Below, piece after piece: positions 19,645 through 28,909 of a stretch of DNA of 32,459 nt. A program made the position numbers and the translations under genes. The stretch spans positions 1-32,459 of the forward strand of contig JALLBK010000246.1 of assembly GCA_036940085.1 (NCBI GenBank). Direction: 5' to 3'. The notes beneath the pieces are model-generated. The model was not told the DNA's origin. It ran no database searches and saw only the letters and a list, made by a program, of their open reading frames with translations. The stretch is from Discostella pseudostelligera. Its lineage: Eukaryota; Bacillariophyta; Thalassiosirophyceae; Thalassiosirales; Thalassiosiraceae. Numbering within the stretch: position 1 is the stretch's first letter; every line of letters begins with the position of its first letter.

Positions 19645-22600
19645 ATGAACGTCGGCTCCACCATGCCCCAAGCAATAAACGGGCGTCTTTACCAAATTAT
19701 TTCTGAGCATGGTTTTGATAGTACGATTTCCGGCAAGAAGCGCCCACGTCCTGGAGTTGCTGAGGCTGAGGGGGGTGGCAGCAGTTGCAGTCGCAGCGCC
19801 GGTGCTAGTGGTGTCGCCGACAGTTTTCGTAAAGGCTTTATATTCATTCCTCAGGAGCAACACTCCTACGACAACCAAGAGGTTCGCTCATTTCATCCGT
19901 TATTGGAATTCTCAGGTCGTTCAGTAGGAATTGGATTTCCGATTGTCATACCATATCCACTCATTATCGCCGCATGCCACGCAGTTGCAACCGGCAGGTT
20001 AATCCGAATCTCTCAGTACTCATTGATTTGTTACGGATATGATGGTTGGGGGACAATGGTATTTTCTAGCCGCTGCACTGAACATGAAAATGTCAGAATG
20101 AAATCTGGTATTGTTGACTTTGGGAACAATTACATTATTGCAATTGAGTTGCATAACGATGGTCTACACACAATCCCATCAGAAATTGATGAAGGAAATC
20201 CGGATTCACCGCATAAGACAACGAATGAGGCACCCCCAATGACATTAGCCATTTTGGCTCAGAAAGAGGCGACGATCCAATCAGGAGGCGACTCGAAAAC
20301 CTCCAAGAAAAAGGCCATCGGAAAGGATCCAATCAATGTCACTGGAACCGTAGATGCAATTTCACCCATTCTATTCAATGATTCTCAGGAAGAACCATTC
20401 GCAATCATGGAACTATATCAACCACCGATAGATGGGGAAGTGACCAATGTGAAGAGTGCTGTTGCTGTCATTCGCGGTGATGGAGCATTGTGCTTGCATC
20501 ATGCAATTCATCCAGGCCAATCGATTACATTAATTGGGGTTATATCACGTAAATGGAAAGTTCCCTACGAGTTCCGAAAACATAACAATCACAACGATAT
20601 GACAAGTACCATTCCAGATTTGCATCAGAGACTGAGTTGTCGAGTTCCAGATCGTGTAATATTAGTTTCGGAGGCGAAAGCCATTTGCTGGAATGAAGAG
20701 ACTGCTCGGAGGGTAGACTTGTCATTGCCGTCAACTGTCGACTCTCTCACATCCATACGAGGTATTGTGAAGTCTGTACATTTCCACCACAATCGTTCTA
20801 AAGGAGGTAAAAAAATGAGGTATACTGCTCATTTCGTGACCATGACACTTCTGAATCAAACACGGGATGCTGCACGCGATGAGGAGGGGAATGCTGAGAA
20901 CGGCGTGGTAGATGATTCGAAGTTGGCTCGCATTTACCTTCCAAAATATTCGATGCCACCCAACTTGATATTGGGGTTGCAACCAGGATCTATCCTCCGA
21001 GCTGTGAATGTTCATTTAATACCTTCAAGGAAGACTTGCTCAAGATGTGGACATGCGGCGCAGGTAGATGCACAGTTTGAGTGCTATGTTGCTTGTCTTC
21101 GGTCTACACTTGCAATCGAACGATGTGCTGGAGAAAGTCGCATTCGCACCCCAGATTCTCATCATTGGTTTGTACCGAGAGGAAAAGCGTTCTCGTTGGT
21201 GCCTGAACATCGTATTACAGATATATGCTCTGATCCATTCAACTCCAGATCGACCAAGCAGTATTTTGCAGGAGAGAATTTGCGTCGTAAGCTAGAAAAT
21301 CTAGCATATATGGAATTGCCAGATACTTTCCAGCGCCGATCAGATCCACTTTCTGTCAGTGCCAGATTGGATTCCTTGCTGATTCATCACCATCGGACGT
21401 CAACGTTGGGAAAGGTAAACAACGGAAGCGGACAAAATAACGAGTGCACATGCATGAAACGTAAATGCTACAATGATGGATCAAATGGACAGCCAACTAT
21501 GCGGAACCCCTATGCTGAGTTCTTTGATCATGCTCACAACTTGTCGGTCAGAAACGCTACTGAATGTGGTAGTTCATTTAATGAACTCTTGTCTTTCAAT
21601 CGTTTTCAGCATTGCGAGACCACCAGCATGCCTCGCATTGTTGAATTGAAAGACCTTCGAAATGCATGTGCACTAAATTTTATCAACAGAGTTGCAATAT
21701 CTTTGCGCTCTAAATCGCAATCTGATATAATATCACACGGGGTTGGCGATACTCAACAAAGCTCGAGACTACCTCCTGGCTGGACATCATGTTATCATTT
21801 TCAAGGGTTGCACTTGTGTCAAGTTTTGAATGATTATGAACGGTCGCAACCGATGGTTGACCTACGATACAAAGCATGGCATGATATATCTAATGACTCA
21901 TTGAATAAAATTTACGTGTGGGGATCTGTTGAACTTGAATGGAATGATTCTACTTTGTTCGGTGACAAGTCATGTGCAGTCCCAATCTGTGGGCTGCGAA
22001 ATCGACAGTTAAGCTTGCATGAATCACAGCCTGATAGCAATTACTCGCCCACTTGGGCGCAAATAGGCACCGTATTTGTGTCCTGCCTTTGCTTGGGGTT
22101 GAAACAGAACAACCAGGAAGTTGAAAGAAGTGATTCGAGCAATGGTGATGTTGATGGAAACATCAGAGAGACTAGTCGGAAAGGATACCCCCATATATTC
22201 CTCCCAGCAACGAGATTCGATACCGTATCAGCGGAACCTGATGGACATGGATTTGTTTTCCTTGTTGATGATCACATCTTCATCGCGTCGGTGCTCATAA
22301 CAGCAATATCAATAGACTCGATGGATGGAAACGAGAGCCTCGTGGTGAACGATCATGAATGCGACAGTCCACTATTCGAACACCCTGATTTATTGAGCGT
22401 GCAAGAATGCCTAGAAAGAACATGTTATCCTGAACCCATTGAGAGACATACTCATATTTTTGGGAGACTTGTGCGGCATCGTTTCTCATTTCGGAGGGTA
22501 AAACCTGTCGAAGGAAATGAAGGACAAATGGGAAAAGCCTATGAGGGTTGGTCTATTGTCTTGGGGCACGTCGATCCTTCCGCTGAGGATGTATTTGACA

Positions 22601-24012
22601 CGGCATCAGCACTACAGTCTATTGAAGTAAGAATGTCAGTCGAATTCGGCAAATCTACTCGCGCAATGTCAAATGCATTAACCCTAGCTGTTCGTGGGCT
22701 CAGTGATATCCCCGCCAATATCACACCTGATCAAGTAACATTGGGTACCGCATGGTGGGTTGTGTCGGGAAACAGCCAATCGGTGCCGCTCCTCTCTGGA
22801 GGTTTAGGCATTCATCCATCCGTTTATTTGGAGATCCCTTACCCATCATCGTGCACGTTTTCGAAGCTAGGATATCAACGATTTCGATGCAGCCTGAATG
22901 AGATTAATTCCTTTTTCGTATGCGAGCACAGACTATCCAATGAACATTCAAGCGGAGATTTATATGAGACTGAATTCAGTGGCAAATTCTTACCAGGATT
23001 ATTGACTCGGCGACTTCGTCGTGAGCCACCTATAGAGGACTTCAGCAATGACAGCACCAGACCCATAATCAGTCTTCTCACGAAATTGAAACGCCGTACT
23101 GGAGCTCCGAGTGCCACACTCGCAGAGCTGCATTGGGATATCTGCGTTGCACTGAGAGAAGGAGATCATACTCATTTGAAGCCATCTTTGTTGAGGCACA
23201 TACCCAATGCCAAGATACTTGGGATCTCATTTTGTCGCGCTCGAGTGGAATGCACTCAATGTTTCCAAGCACTAACTGGTGGAATCTCATCTAACAATTC
23301 ACCCCAGTTAACGTCTCGCGAACGTTCTATTGGTACAGTTGACAATCCACCGAAACTGAAGCTATCCTGCCCGTCGGGTTGTTCTCATTCTCACGCAGTT
23401 GTGAAGTGGGAGTGTAGCGCCACCATCGATGATGGAACTGGTCAAGCAAAACTATATGCCGAGAGGGAAAGCGCATTGCTTCTGTTGGGCTGTTTCGCCG
23501 TCGCAGAGATAGAGAAAGGCGCCTGGGAGTTGGAGAACGGGGTATTTTTTCAACCATCTTTGCCGATGTCATCGCATCTGAAGCAATGTTTGAAAGATGC
23601 GTCGACAAAAGCCAGAATGAAGGACGGCAATCTAGTGAAGAAGAGGGTAAATCACAATGAATATCTCAAATCATGGCTCGGCCTACTGCCAGCGGATGCC
23701 AAAGCAGAATACCTGCTCCATCAGCACTGTCGACATTGGTACCAACAGAACCACTCTCGTAAAATGGGTTTGCTTTGCAGGTGCAAACCACTGTCCGAAG
23801 ATGTAACATCGGTGAACCACACTGCCATTCAAGTTGCCAAGGCCTGTATATCTGAAGTTGGCCTTGACTTTGGAAATGCGTCAACTGCCACTCTACCACC
23901 TCTGAAATTAATTTTGGAAGACGCTTGCCAACCTTCTGAAGCTGACTTTGACGACAGCATTGCGGCATGGCAGCATCTTGAAAAGTACATAACATATCGC
24001 GATAAAGAATAG
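19645..24012 (+). CDS. Probable CTC1-like CST-complex protein, single exon (1455 aa)
   Basis: An in-frame TAG at 19621 makes 19645 the first ATG; Met7 is an alternative. The protein is long, without transmembrane or signal segments. The N-terminal half has OB-fold-like strands (I-T-L-I-G-V-I-S-R-K-W near 295 and S-I-R-G-I-V-K-S-V near 372). The block G-S-I-L-R-A-V-N-V-H-L-I-P, then C-S-R-C-G-H and A-C-L-R-S-T (about 450-490), resembles CTC1 proteins. Near the C terminus, C-T-Q-C (about 1203) and C-P-S-G-C (about 1242) precede V-K-W-E-C-S-A-T-I-D-D-G-T-G-Q-A-K-L-Y-A (about 1253-1272). That is a zinc-ribbon OB fold of the CTC1 OB-G/RPA1 C-terminal type. CTC1 binds single-stranded telomeric DNA with STN1 and TEN1 and recruits polymerase alpha-primase. 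The length is near animal and plant CTC1 (about 1,200-1,300 aa). An RPA1-like protein is the main alternative. The E2F-like promoter fits an S-phase role. Confidence 0.6.
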   Translation: MNVGSTMPQAINGRLYQIISEHGFDSTISGKKRPRPGVAEAEGGGSSCSRSAGASGVADSFRKGFIFIPQEQHSYDNQEVRSFHPLLEFSGRSVGIGFPIVIPYPLIIAACHAVATGRLIRISQYSLICYGYDGWGTMVFSSRCTEHENVRMKSGIVDFGNNYIIAIELHNDGLHTIPSEIDEGNPDSPHKTTNEAPPMTLAILAQKEATIQSGGDSKTSKKKAIGKDPINVTGTVDAISPILFNDSQEEPFAIMELYQPPIDGEVTNVKSAVAVIRGDGALCLHHAIHPGQSITLIGVISRKWKVPYEFRKHNNHNDMTSTIPDLHQRLSCRVPDRVILVSEAKAICWNEETARRVDLSLPSTVDSLTSIRGIVKSVHFHHNRSKGGKKMRYTAHFVTMTLLNQTRDAARDEEGNAENGVVDDSKLARIYLPKYSMPPNLILGLQPGSILRAVNVHLIPSRKTCSRCGHAAQVDAQFECYVACLRSTLAIERCAGESRIRTPDSHHWFVPRGKAFSLVPEHRITDICSDPFNSRSTKQYFAGENLRRKLENLAYMELPDTFQRRSDPLSVSARLDSLLIHHHRTSTLGKVNNGSGQNNECTCMKRKCYNDGSNGQPTMRNPYAEFFDHAHNLSVRNATECGSSFNELLSFNRFQHCETTSMPRIVELKDLRNACALNFINRVAISLRSKSQSDIISHGVGDTQQSSRLPPGWTSCYHFQGLHLCQVLNDYERSQPMVDLRYKAWHDISNDSLNKIYVWGSVELEWNDSTLFGDKSCAVPICGLRNRQLSLHESQPDSNYSPTWAQIGTVFVSCLCLGLKQNNQEVERSDSSNGDVDGNIRETSRKGYPHIFLPATRFDTVSAEPDGHGFVFLVDDHIFIASVLITAISIDSMDGNESLVVNDHECDSPLFEHPDLLSVQECLERTCYPEPIERHTHIFGRLVRHRFSFRRVKPVEGNEGQMGKAYEGWSIVLGHVDPSAEDVFDTASALQSIEVRMSVEFGKSTRAMSNALTLAVRGLSDIPANITPDQVTLGTAWWVVSGNSQSVPLLSGGLGIHPSVYLEIPYPSSCTFSKLGYQRFRCSLNEINSFFVCEHRLSNEHSSGDLYETEFSGKFLPGLLTRRLRREPPIEDFSNDSTRPIISLLTKLKRRTGAPSATLAELHWDICVALREGDHTHLKPSLLRHIPNAKILGISFCRARVECTQCFQALTGGISSNNSPQLTSRERSIGTVDNPPKLKLSCPSGCSHSHAVVKWECSATIDDGTGQAKLYAERESALLLLGCFAVAEIEKGAWELENGVFFQPSLPMSSHLKQCLKDASTKARMKDGNLVKKRVNHNEYLKSWLGLLPADAKAEYLLHQHCRHWYQQNHSRKMGLLCRCKPLSEDVTSVNHTAIQVAKACISEVGLDFGNASTATLPPLKLILEDACQPSEADFDDSIAAWQHLEKYITYRDKE

Positions 24013-24028
24013 CCTTGGTTAATGTGAA

Positions 24029-25069
24029 TTACATCAAGTTATCCTCTGCTGTCTTTAACACTGGTACATCTGCCCCTGGTACCTCGTCATCTCCCCATGT
24101 AACGCCATTCTTCTTCTCCCAGGCCTCCTGGAACACTTTCAGTATCTCACTCTTCGCATCCTCCACAGAAATAACTGGGATACGAAATCCTACACGGAAC
24201 TCATCCGTCAGAAGCTTATTCTTCCTCCGTGGCATTCGACTGGTAACGCGGAGGTCCATTCCTAGTCTGTCGACGCCAGTGACACGAACTTTCTCCACCT
24301 CCTTCACCGATAAAATTTCAGCTGCCGTCAGCATCAAGTCCTCATCATGATTTCGATTTAATCTGCCCATAATACTGGATGCATCCTTAGCCAAGATATC
24401 AGGGGTTGCCTTCTTGTATTCCTCTGGTGGCACCCATTCCGACGACACACCGAATCCACCCACAAAGTAAATTTTTGTGGGAGTTAACCGATAAAAGTGA
24501 AACTTTGGCGAGTCCATGACCTGATCGGCATAAGAGTGAGCAATTCCATACCGCATTCGAAGTGCATCCCAATCTTCGGCGGTAGATTCAATCTTCTCAA
24601 TAGTACCAGTAATGGAACAACGAGAGACGTCCTGTCCCTGCGTGGGTCCAGAAGACGTGGTGGGTCCTCCCAATTGTGCAAAGAGTGTAACGAGACTTCC
24701 CACTCCAGCTTTTTGGATGTTTACCGTGTGCATCGACATCTCATTCATCAGGAGGACGGGATTGCCATGATCATCGAGGACATAGTCCACAAACGAACCG
24801 AAGGGCGCTCCTTGGATATCATCCATGTATGATGAAGTGCACAGTGTGCCCGAGGTGCAGACAGAGGAGACGGTGCGCGCTTTCTCAGGAACATTGAGGC
24901 GAATTGTTGGAGGCGACGACGCCTTTTCTGTTGAACCGTTCACAGCTTCCACTACAAAGGCGGCAGCTACTCTAGTCGATGAACATTTGTTTATTGTTCC
25001 ATACGAAAATCCAACGACGCCATTCTCAGAGCTGACCGCCGATAAGACAAACAACGCAATTAATCTCAT
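24029..25069 (-). CDS. PPOX-class split-barrel plus DUF2470 protein, probably plastid (346 aa)
   Basis: ATG at 25069; single exon. A short signal-like leader (M-R-L-I-A-L-F-V-L-S-A-V) is followed by V-V-G-F-S-Y-G, a weak ASAFAP-like junction. Residues about 60-215 form the pyridoxamine-phosphate-oxidase-like split barrel: A-R-T-V-S-S-V-C-T-S-G-T-L-C-T-S, then G-A-P-F-G-S-F-V-D-Y, V-L-L-M-N-E-M-S-M-H-T-V-N-I, and R-C-S-I-T-G-T-I. The strand Y-R-L-T-P-T-K-I-Y-F-V-G-G-F-G-V leads into a DUF2470-like C-terminal domain (A-S-S-I-M-G-R-L-N-R-N-H to R-V-G-F-R-I-P, about 230-325). Plant relatives with this architecture include a chloroplast glutamyl-tRNA-reductase-binding protein; HugZ-type heme enzymes share the fold. 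Activity cannot be inferred. Its stop lies 16 nt from the stop of the convergent CTC1-like gene, so the 3' UTRs must overlap. Confidence 0.82.
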   Translation of the reverse strand: MRLIALFVLSAVSSENGVVGFSYGTINKCSSTRVAAAFVVEAVNGSTEKASSPPTIRLNVPEKARTVSSVCTSGTLCTSSYMDDIQGAPFGSFVDYVLDDHGNPVLLMNEMSMHTVNIQKAGVGSLVTLFAQLGGPTTSSGPTQGQDVSRCSITGTIEKIESTAEDWDALRMRYGIAHSYADQVMDSPKFHFYRLTPTKIYFVGGFGVSSEWVPPEEYKKATPDILAKDASSIMGRLNRNHDEDLMLTAAEILSVKEVEKVRVTGVDRLGMDLRVTSRMPRRKNKLLTDEFRVGFRIPVISVEDAKSEILKVFQEAWEKKNGVTWGDDEVPGADVPVLKTAEDNLM

Positions 25070-25426
25070 GTCGCAATTAGATTTTGGTGATAGAAGTGGC
25101 TGGAGCGGCGGTAGGGTTGTCTATCTTTTTGCTATGGCTTTGCCTCTATGAATGCTGTTGCTATTGTTTAACGATTTACGACGATACTGTACTGGCATCT
25201 CCGTCGGCGCCGATCCTTCGCCATTCGCCATGGTCTTCATCGTCCGCCACACGTGGAGCCTCCAAAGTTCAAAGTTGAAGTTCGCCACATCATTTCCCGC
25301 CATATCTTTCGCCGATTTGTCTTCCCGCCATTTTCGCCAAAATGCCATCTTGATCGCCATATCTTCTTCCTGCCATCTCCTCCGCCAACCAATCCGACCG
25401 TCGGTCCGACGTCCGACCGCGATGCT
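25070..25426. promoter_or_regulatory. Divergent promoter with CACGTG and inverted E2F-like sites
   Basis: It holds CACGTG at 25250-25255 and TTTCCCGCCA at 25293-25302. TTCCCGCCA at 25322-25330 is followed by TTTTCGCCAAA. The last two are reverse-orientation E2F-like words about 100-135 bp upstream of the helicase ATG. The helicase reading frame stays open through much of this region but without an ATG before 25427. Confidence 0.5.
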
Positions 25427-27658
25427 ATGGACGCATCGATGATCGATGTCTCTCAAATTCATTTGCATCACTCTCAATTGGTCGATGCCATCATGATGTT
25501 GTCGGTAGAGCAATCACCGAAGTTGGAACGGAAGATCATAGACGCAATGAAATGTATAATGCCAGTTGATTTACCTGGCTCTAATTATTCTTCGAGGGAA
25601 AGGAAGCGTCAGCGTCGACGACTGCCTCAACAAATACATGCATCGCCACTTCGATCAATACTGAACCCTTCCTCCCTGATTATTTTATCCTTCATTTTGT
25701 ACATACTTCCTGAGTCTAGCTCATTTACATCGCCGCGGGGTATCAGCATACGATGTCGGGAGATAAAATCACTTCTTTCAATATCATCATCAATCTCAAC
25801 CACCACATCTATTGCACTGGAGGCAGTGTCATCGTCTGCATCAACGCTTCCCGACCTCTATCCAAATTTCTCAAACATACTCTCTTCCAAAGGATACATT
25901 ATTCCCACGCCGATACAACAAAGTTCATCGGTACCTGCCAAGGATGGAGAAAATTTACTGCTGATTGCAGCCACGGGCAGTGGGAAGACTCTTGCTTATT
26001 TTCTGCCAGTGTTGTCTCGAGCTTGCGACGGCAACAATCGAGAGCACGCTAAGAAAAGGACGGTATTGGTCGTTTCGCCGACACGTGAACTTGCAGCACA
26101 GTTGGCAAGGGATGCATCGCTGCTCCTACCTGATAAAATCAACAATAATGATGGCGATGTTGCAATGTTACCGAATGTCCTCCTTGCGGTACGAGGAATA
26201 CCACCGCCCACACCAACTCAATTATCTCACGCCACCGTCCTCATTGGTACACCTAATGAACTCTACGCAGTTCTAACTCGGATAAGTGGAGCGAAAAATT
26301 TCATTGCCGGGGATACTCTATCAGGAGTTATCTTGGATGAAGTTGATGTGCTGTTGCCTCCGGCGCCTAAAACATTCCGTACCACTTTCGACGGCAAGGG
26401 CGATAGTGACACACAGGAGCGAAGAATGCTAGAACAACGTCGGAAACTACGAGCGGCACAGCGTCGTGGAGTTGAATTCCAAGGAGGATCGAGTATCAAG
26501 GGGAAGAAGATTGATGCCATGGATGACGAAAGGAATAGTCAAGTTCTCACTCCGACGGAACGCGTGTTGCGTCTTATTGCATCCGGGCGTTACATGGGAT
26601 ATGGAAACGACAATAGGCATGATTTGCAACTGATGGCTGGTAGTGCCACCGCAAGTCGAGGTACATTGGATCGACTAAACAAGGCGTTGAGATGGGCAGC
26701 ATTGGAGGGTGGTGTGATTGGTGGGGATGGATTGGAGGGTGTTTGGAAGGGTCGGACAAAGATTTGCAGACCTGATGACGGAGGAAATGACCAGGAATCT
26801 ACTACACTACCAGACAACATAGCATCATCAACTTCGAAAGAACCCGGCAATGATGATGCTCACACTATTCGAGCTGTTACAGTTCCTTCGGTGGTCAATC
26901 ATAAATTCGTTTCAATGTCGAAGAGTGATGTTACCAACCCACATGCGATCCTTGCAAATGTCGCAACGATATTGAAATCGAGCTCGAAGTCAAGTTTGGC
27001 AGCAGAAACGTCCCTGGTTTTCATCTGTGGCGAATTCAGTCGTTCATTGGTGAAAGAAAAGGAGAAGGCGTTACCCAAAGTCTCGGGAAAGACTTCTGAA
27101 TCGCGACGTAATACACAACGAGGGCGGGTACTTATTGAGAAACAAAAGGCGGAACGTGCAAATGGAAAAGGAAGTTCTGGGAGGCCGGAGCCATTGTCTG
27201 TCAGAAGGGCGTGCTCAATGTTACAAGCAATGGGGGTGAATGCTCATCCAATGCATGTCGTTCTCGGATTGGAACCGAATGTTGAAGTTGATGGTATGAC
27301 ATCAGCAGAGGAGGATCAGGAGGCTGGTAATTGGAACGAAGTAGATCTCCCTCCAGTATTGGTTACATTTGAAGGTTCGGCACGAGGATTACACTTTGAC
27401 GGTGTTGACACTGTATTTGTCGTAGGACGGCCCACGTCCGCTGCATCATATCTCCATCTGGCGGGACGAGTTGGGCGGGCCAAGCCTGTTGTCGGAAAGG
27501 CAGATGATTACATTGGTGGATTTGAGGTGCTACCTGGTACAATTGTTTCATTCTGTTCAAAGGGACAAGTTGCAGAATTGGAAAAGTGGACGAGCCAAGT
27601 TGGTGCCACTGATTTGGAGGAGATTGTTTGCGCAACATCTGACATTCATGCAATCTAG
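25427..27658 (+). CDS. Divergent DExD-box RNA helicase with internal hydrophobic leader (743 aa)
   Basis: The frame is open from 25253 with GTG; the first ATG is 25427. Helicase motifs in order: P-T-P-I-Q (Q motif), A-A-T-G-S-G-K-T (I, 181-188), P-T-R-E-L (Ia, 218-222), G-T-P (Ib), D-E-V-D instead of DEAD (II, 304-307), G-S-A-T-A-S-R (III), F-E-G-S-A-R-G-L-H-F-D-G-V-D (V) and H-L-A-G-R-V-G-R-A (VI, about 676-684). The second RecA domain is interrupted by a long charged, Lys/Arg-rich insert. A hydrophobic stretch at about 85-94 followed by E-S-S-S-F-T-S-P-R-G and a Ser/Thr-rich segment looks like a plastid bipartite presequence. Here it lies 80 residues into the model. The true start may therefore be later or on another exon. 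The substrate is unknown; organellar ribosome or RNA processing is a guess from targeting only. Confidence 0.8.
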   Translation: MDASMIDVSQIHLHHSQLVDAIMMLSVEQSPKLERKIIDAMKCIMPVDLPGSNYSSRERKRQRRRLPQQIHASPLRSILNPSSLIILSFILYILPESSSFTSPRGISIRCREIKSLLSISSSISTTTSIALEAVSSSASTLPDLYPNFSNILSSKGYIIPTPIQQSSSVPAKDGENLLLIAATGSGKTLAYFLPVLSRACDGNNREHAKKRTVLVVSPTRELAAQLARDASLLLPDKINNNDGDVAMLPNVLLAVRGIPPPTPTQLSHATVLIGTPNELYAVLTRISGAKNFIAGDTLSGVILDEVDVLLPPAPKTFRTTFDGKGDSDTQERRMLEQRRKLRAAQRRGVEFQGGSSIKGKKIDAMDDERNSQVLTPTERVLRLIASGRYMGYGNDNRHDLQLMAGSATASRGTLDRLNKALRWAALEGGVIGGDGLEGVWKGRTKICRPDDGGNDQESTTLPDNIASSTSKEPGNDDAHTIRAVTVPSVVNHKFVSMSKSDVTNPHAILANVATILKSSSKSSLAAETSLVFICGEFSRSLVKEKEKALPKVSGKTSESRRNTQRGRVLIEKQKAERANGKGSSGRPEPLSVRRACSMLQAMGVNAHPMHVVLGLEPNVEVDGMTSAEEDQEAGNWNEVDLPPVLVTFEGSARGLHFDGVDTVFVVGRPTSAASYLHLAGRVGRAKPVVGKADDYIGGFEVLPGTIVSFCSKGQVAELEKWTSQVGATDLEEIVCATSDIHAI

Positions 27659-27994
27659 TAAAGATATTGTAGTAATGTCCGCCGCTTGCAGAGGTGAATT
27701 ATGATTACTCTTCGTCAGCAAACAACATTTTTCGTCATCATCTCAACGATTAGGTGCAGATGAGAGGTTGGTGCGTGGCGACAACAGTATCTACCAATAA
27801 TTTCTAGCGGGAAGATCTTGTTGGCTTGGTGGGAGGAGTTTTGGCGGGTGGATTTTGGCGGGTGGATTTTGGCGGGAGCTCACCTACTAGCCACAGCCAT
27901 TCATCGTCGCCTCAGCGTCATCGTAGTACTCTCTGGAGGTTGTAGTATTGGGCATCGATATGGATAGCATCCCGCTACCCAAGCAGCTTCTGCC
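27659..27994. promoter_or_regulatory. Intergenic with three E2F-like words at 14-bp spacing
   Basis: TTTTGGCGGG occurs at 27839-27848, 27853-27862 and 27867-27876, a 14-bp direct repeat (TTTTGGCGGGTGGA twice, then TTTTGGCGGGAGCT). A weaker AGCGGGAAGA lies at about 27807. The array is about 120 bp upstream of the membrane-protein ATG at 27995. The left part is the helicase 3' flank. Confidence 0.6.
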
Positions 27995-28720
27995 ATGCCT
28001 GGCGATTCCATTTGTGGAGTTATTCCCAAATCTTTGTCTAGGATGGTGGACGCCACCATCGCTCAACCTAGANTCGTTATCTATTCTCGCAGGTGGTACC
28101 TTCGTATTGCACTTCACTCCATTGCATGGCTTCCATTGGTAAGAAACGACATCGGTATTCGTCCCCCCCCTCGTCGCCTTCGCGTCTGACGCAAATTATT
28201 ATATCCTTCATTTTTGTAGTTCGAAATGCTACACCCTATTTGCCTCGATGGGAGTACTTTTCTAATTCTCCTCACTGCTACGGTTGCCGCAATTATACTA
28301 CGCAACATTCTAATGAAAAAAGAGCTTGATCGAGTGACGAGAACGCCACTGTGGAAAACAAATCTACCTCCTGATAAGCGCTTGGCACTTTTTGTAGTAA
28401 TCACCAGTGTCAGACCTACCGATATCTCTCGGTTCGATGATTTCGCTGCTCGATATGTGCACTTGCCAACGCGAATTCTCGCGGGTGTCATAGTCGCAGT
28501 TGCGCAAATTCTTCGCCATCATTTGGTTGGAAATGAGCAAGTTAAGATGATGAGTGCATTTACTGTTTTCGTTGTTGGAGGGATTTGCATTAATGGAACT
28601 CGCCATGGTAATACGGGCATGGACTGTTTCTCTCGATTTATGTTTGGGGCGGGCTTCATTGCTATTTTACACTACGTGTCTGAAGTTTCTGACATAGTTC
28701 TGATCAAGAGCATTAATTGA
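27995..28720 (+). CDS. Small multi-pass membrane protein, unknown family (two exons, 214 aa)
   Basis: My model joins 27995-28138 to 28220-28720 across an 81-nt intron (GTAAGA...TTTTTGTAG), phase 0: W-L-P-L|F-E-M-L-H-P. If the intron is not real, the gene starts at ATG 28226 and encodes 164 aa. Hydrophobic stretches lie at about 35-75 (I-A-L-H-S-I-A-W-L-P-L and F-L-I-L-L-T-A-T-V-A-A-I-I-L), near 130-150 (R-I-L-A-G-V-I-V-A-V-A-Q-I-L), near 160-175 and at 185-200, suggesting three to five membrane helices. A charged segment R-P-T-D-I-S-R-F-D-D-F-A-A-R-Y sits between them. I do not recognise the family. Base 28073 is N, giving one uncertain residue in exon 1. Confidence 0.5.
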
Positions 28721-28909
28721 AGTGGGGTTGAAGTGATGGATCTCATTGTACCTTTTTTAGATGATCTTTGACGATGTCAAATTTCTGTGCATTAATAAAT
28801 GCAAGAGACTTCACAACTATTTAAGTGCTGCTTATTTGCTCGATTCTTTCGCCTATCATCATTGCATATTTTCAATTGAAGGTGCAAAGTGAACGATTGA
28901 TCAAATCCA

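Noticed and set aside
19597..19706. ATG at 19597 in good context as start of the CTC1-like gene
   Set aside because: It is out of frame with the 1455-codon ORF and stops at 19706. It is at most an overlapping uORF.
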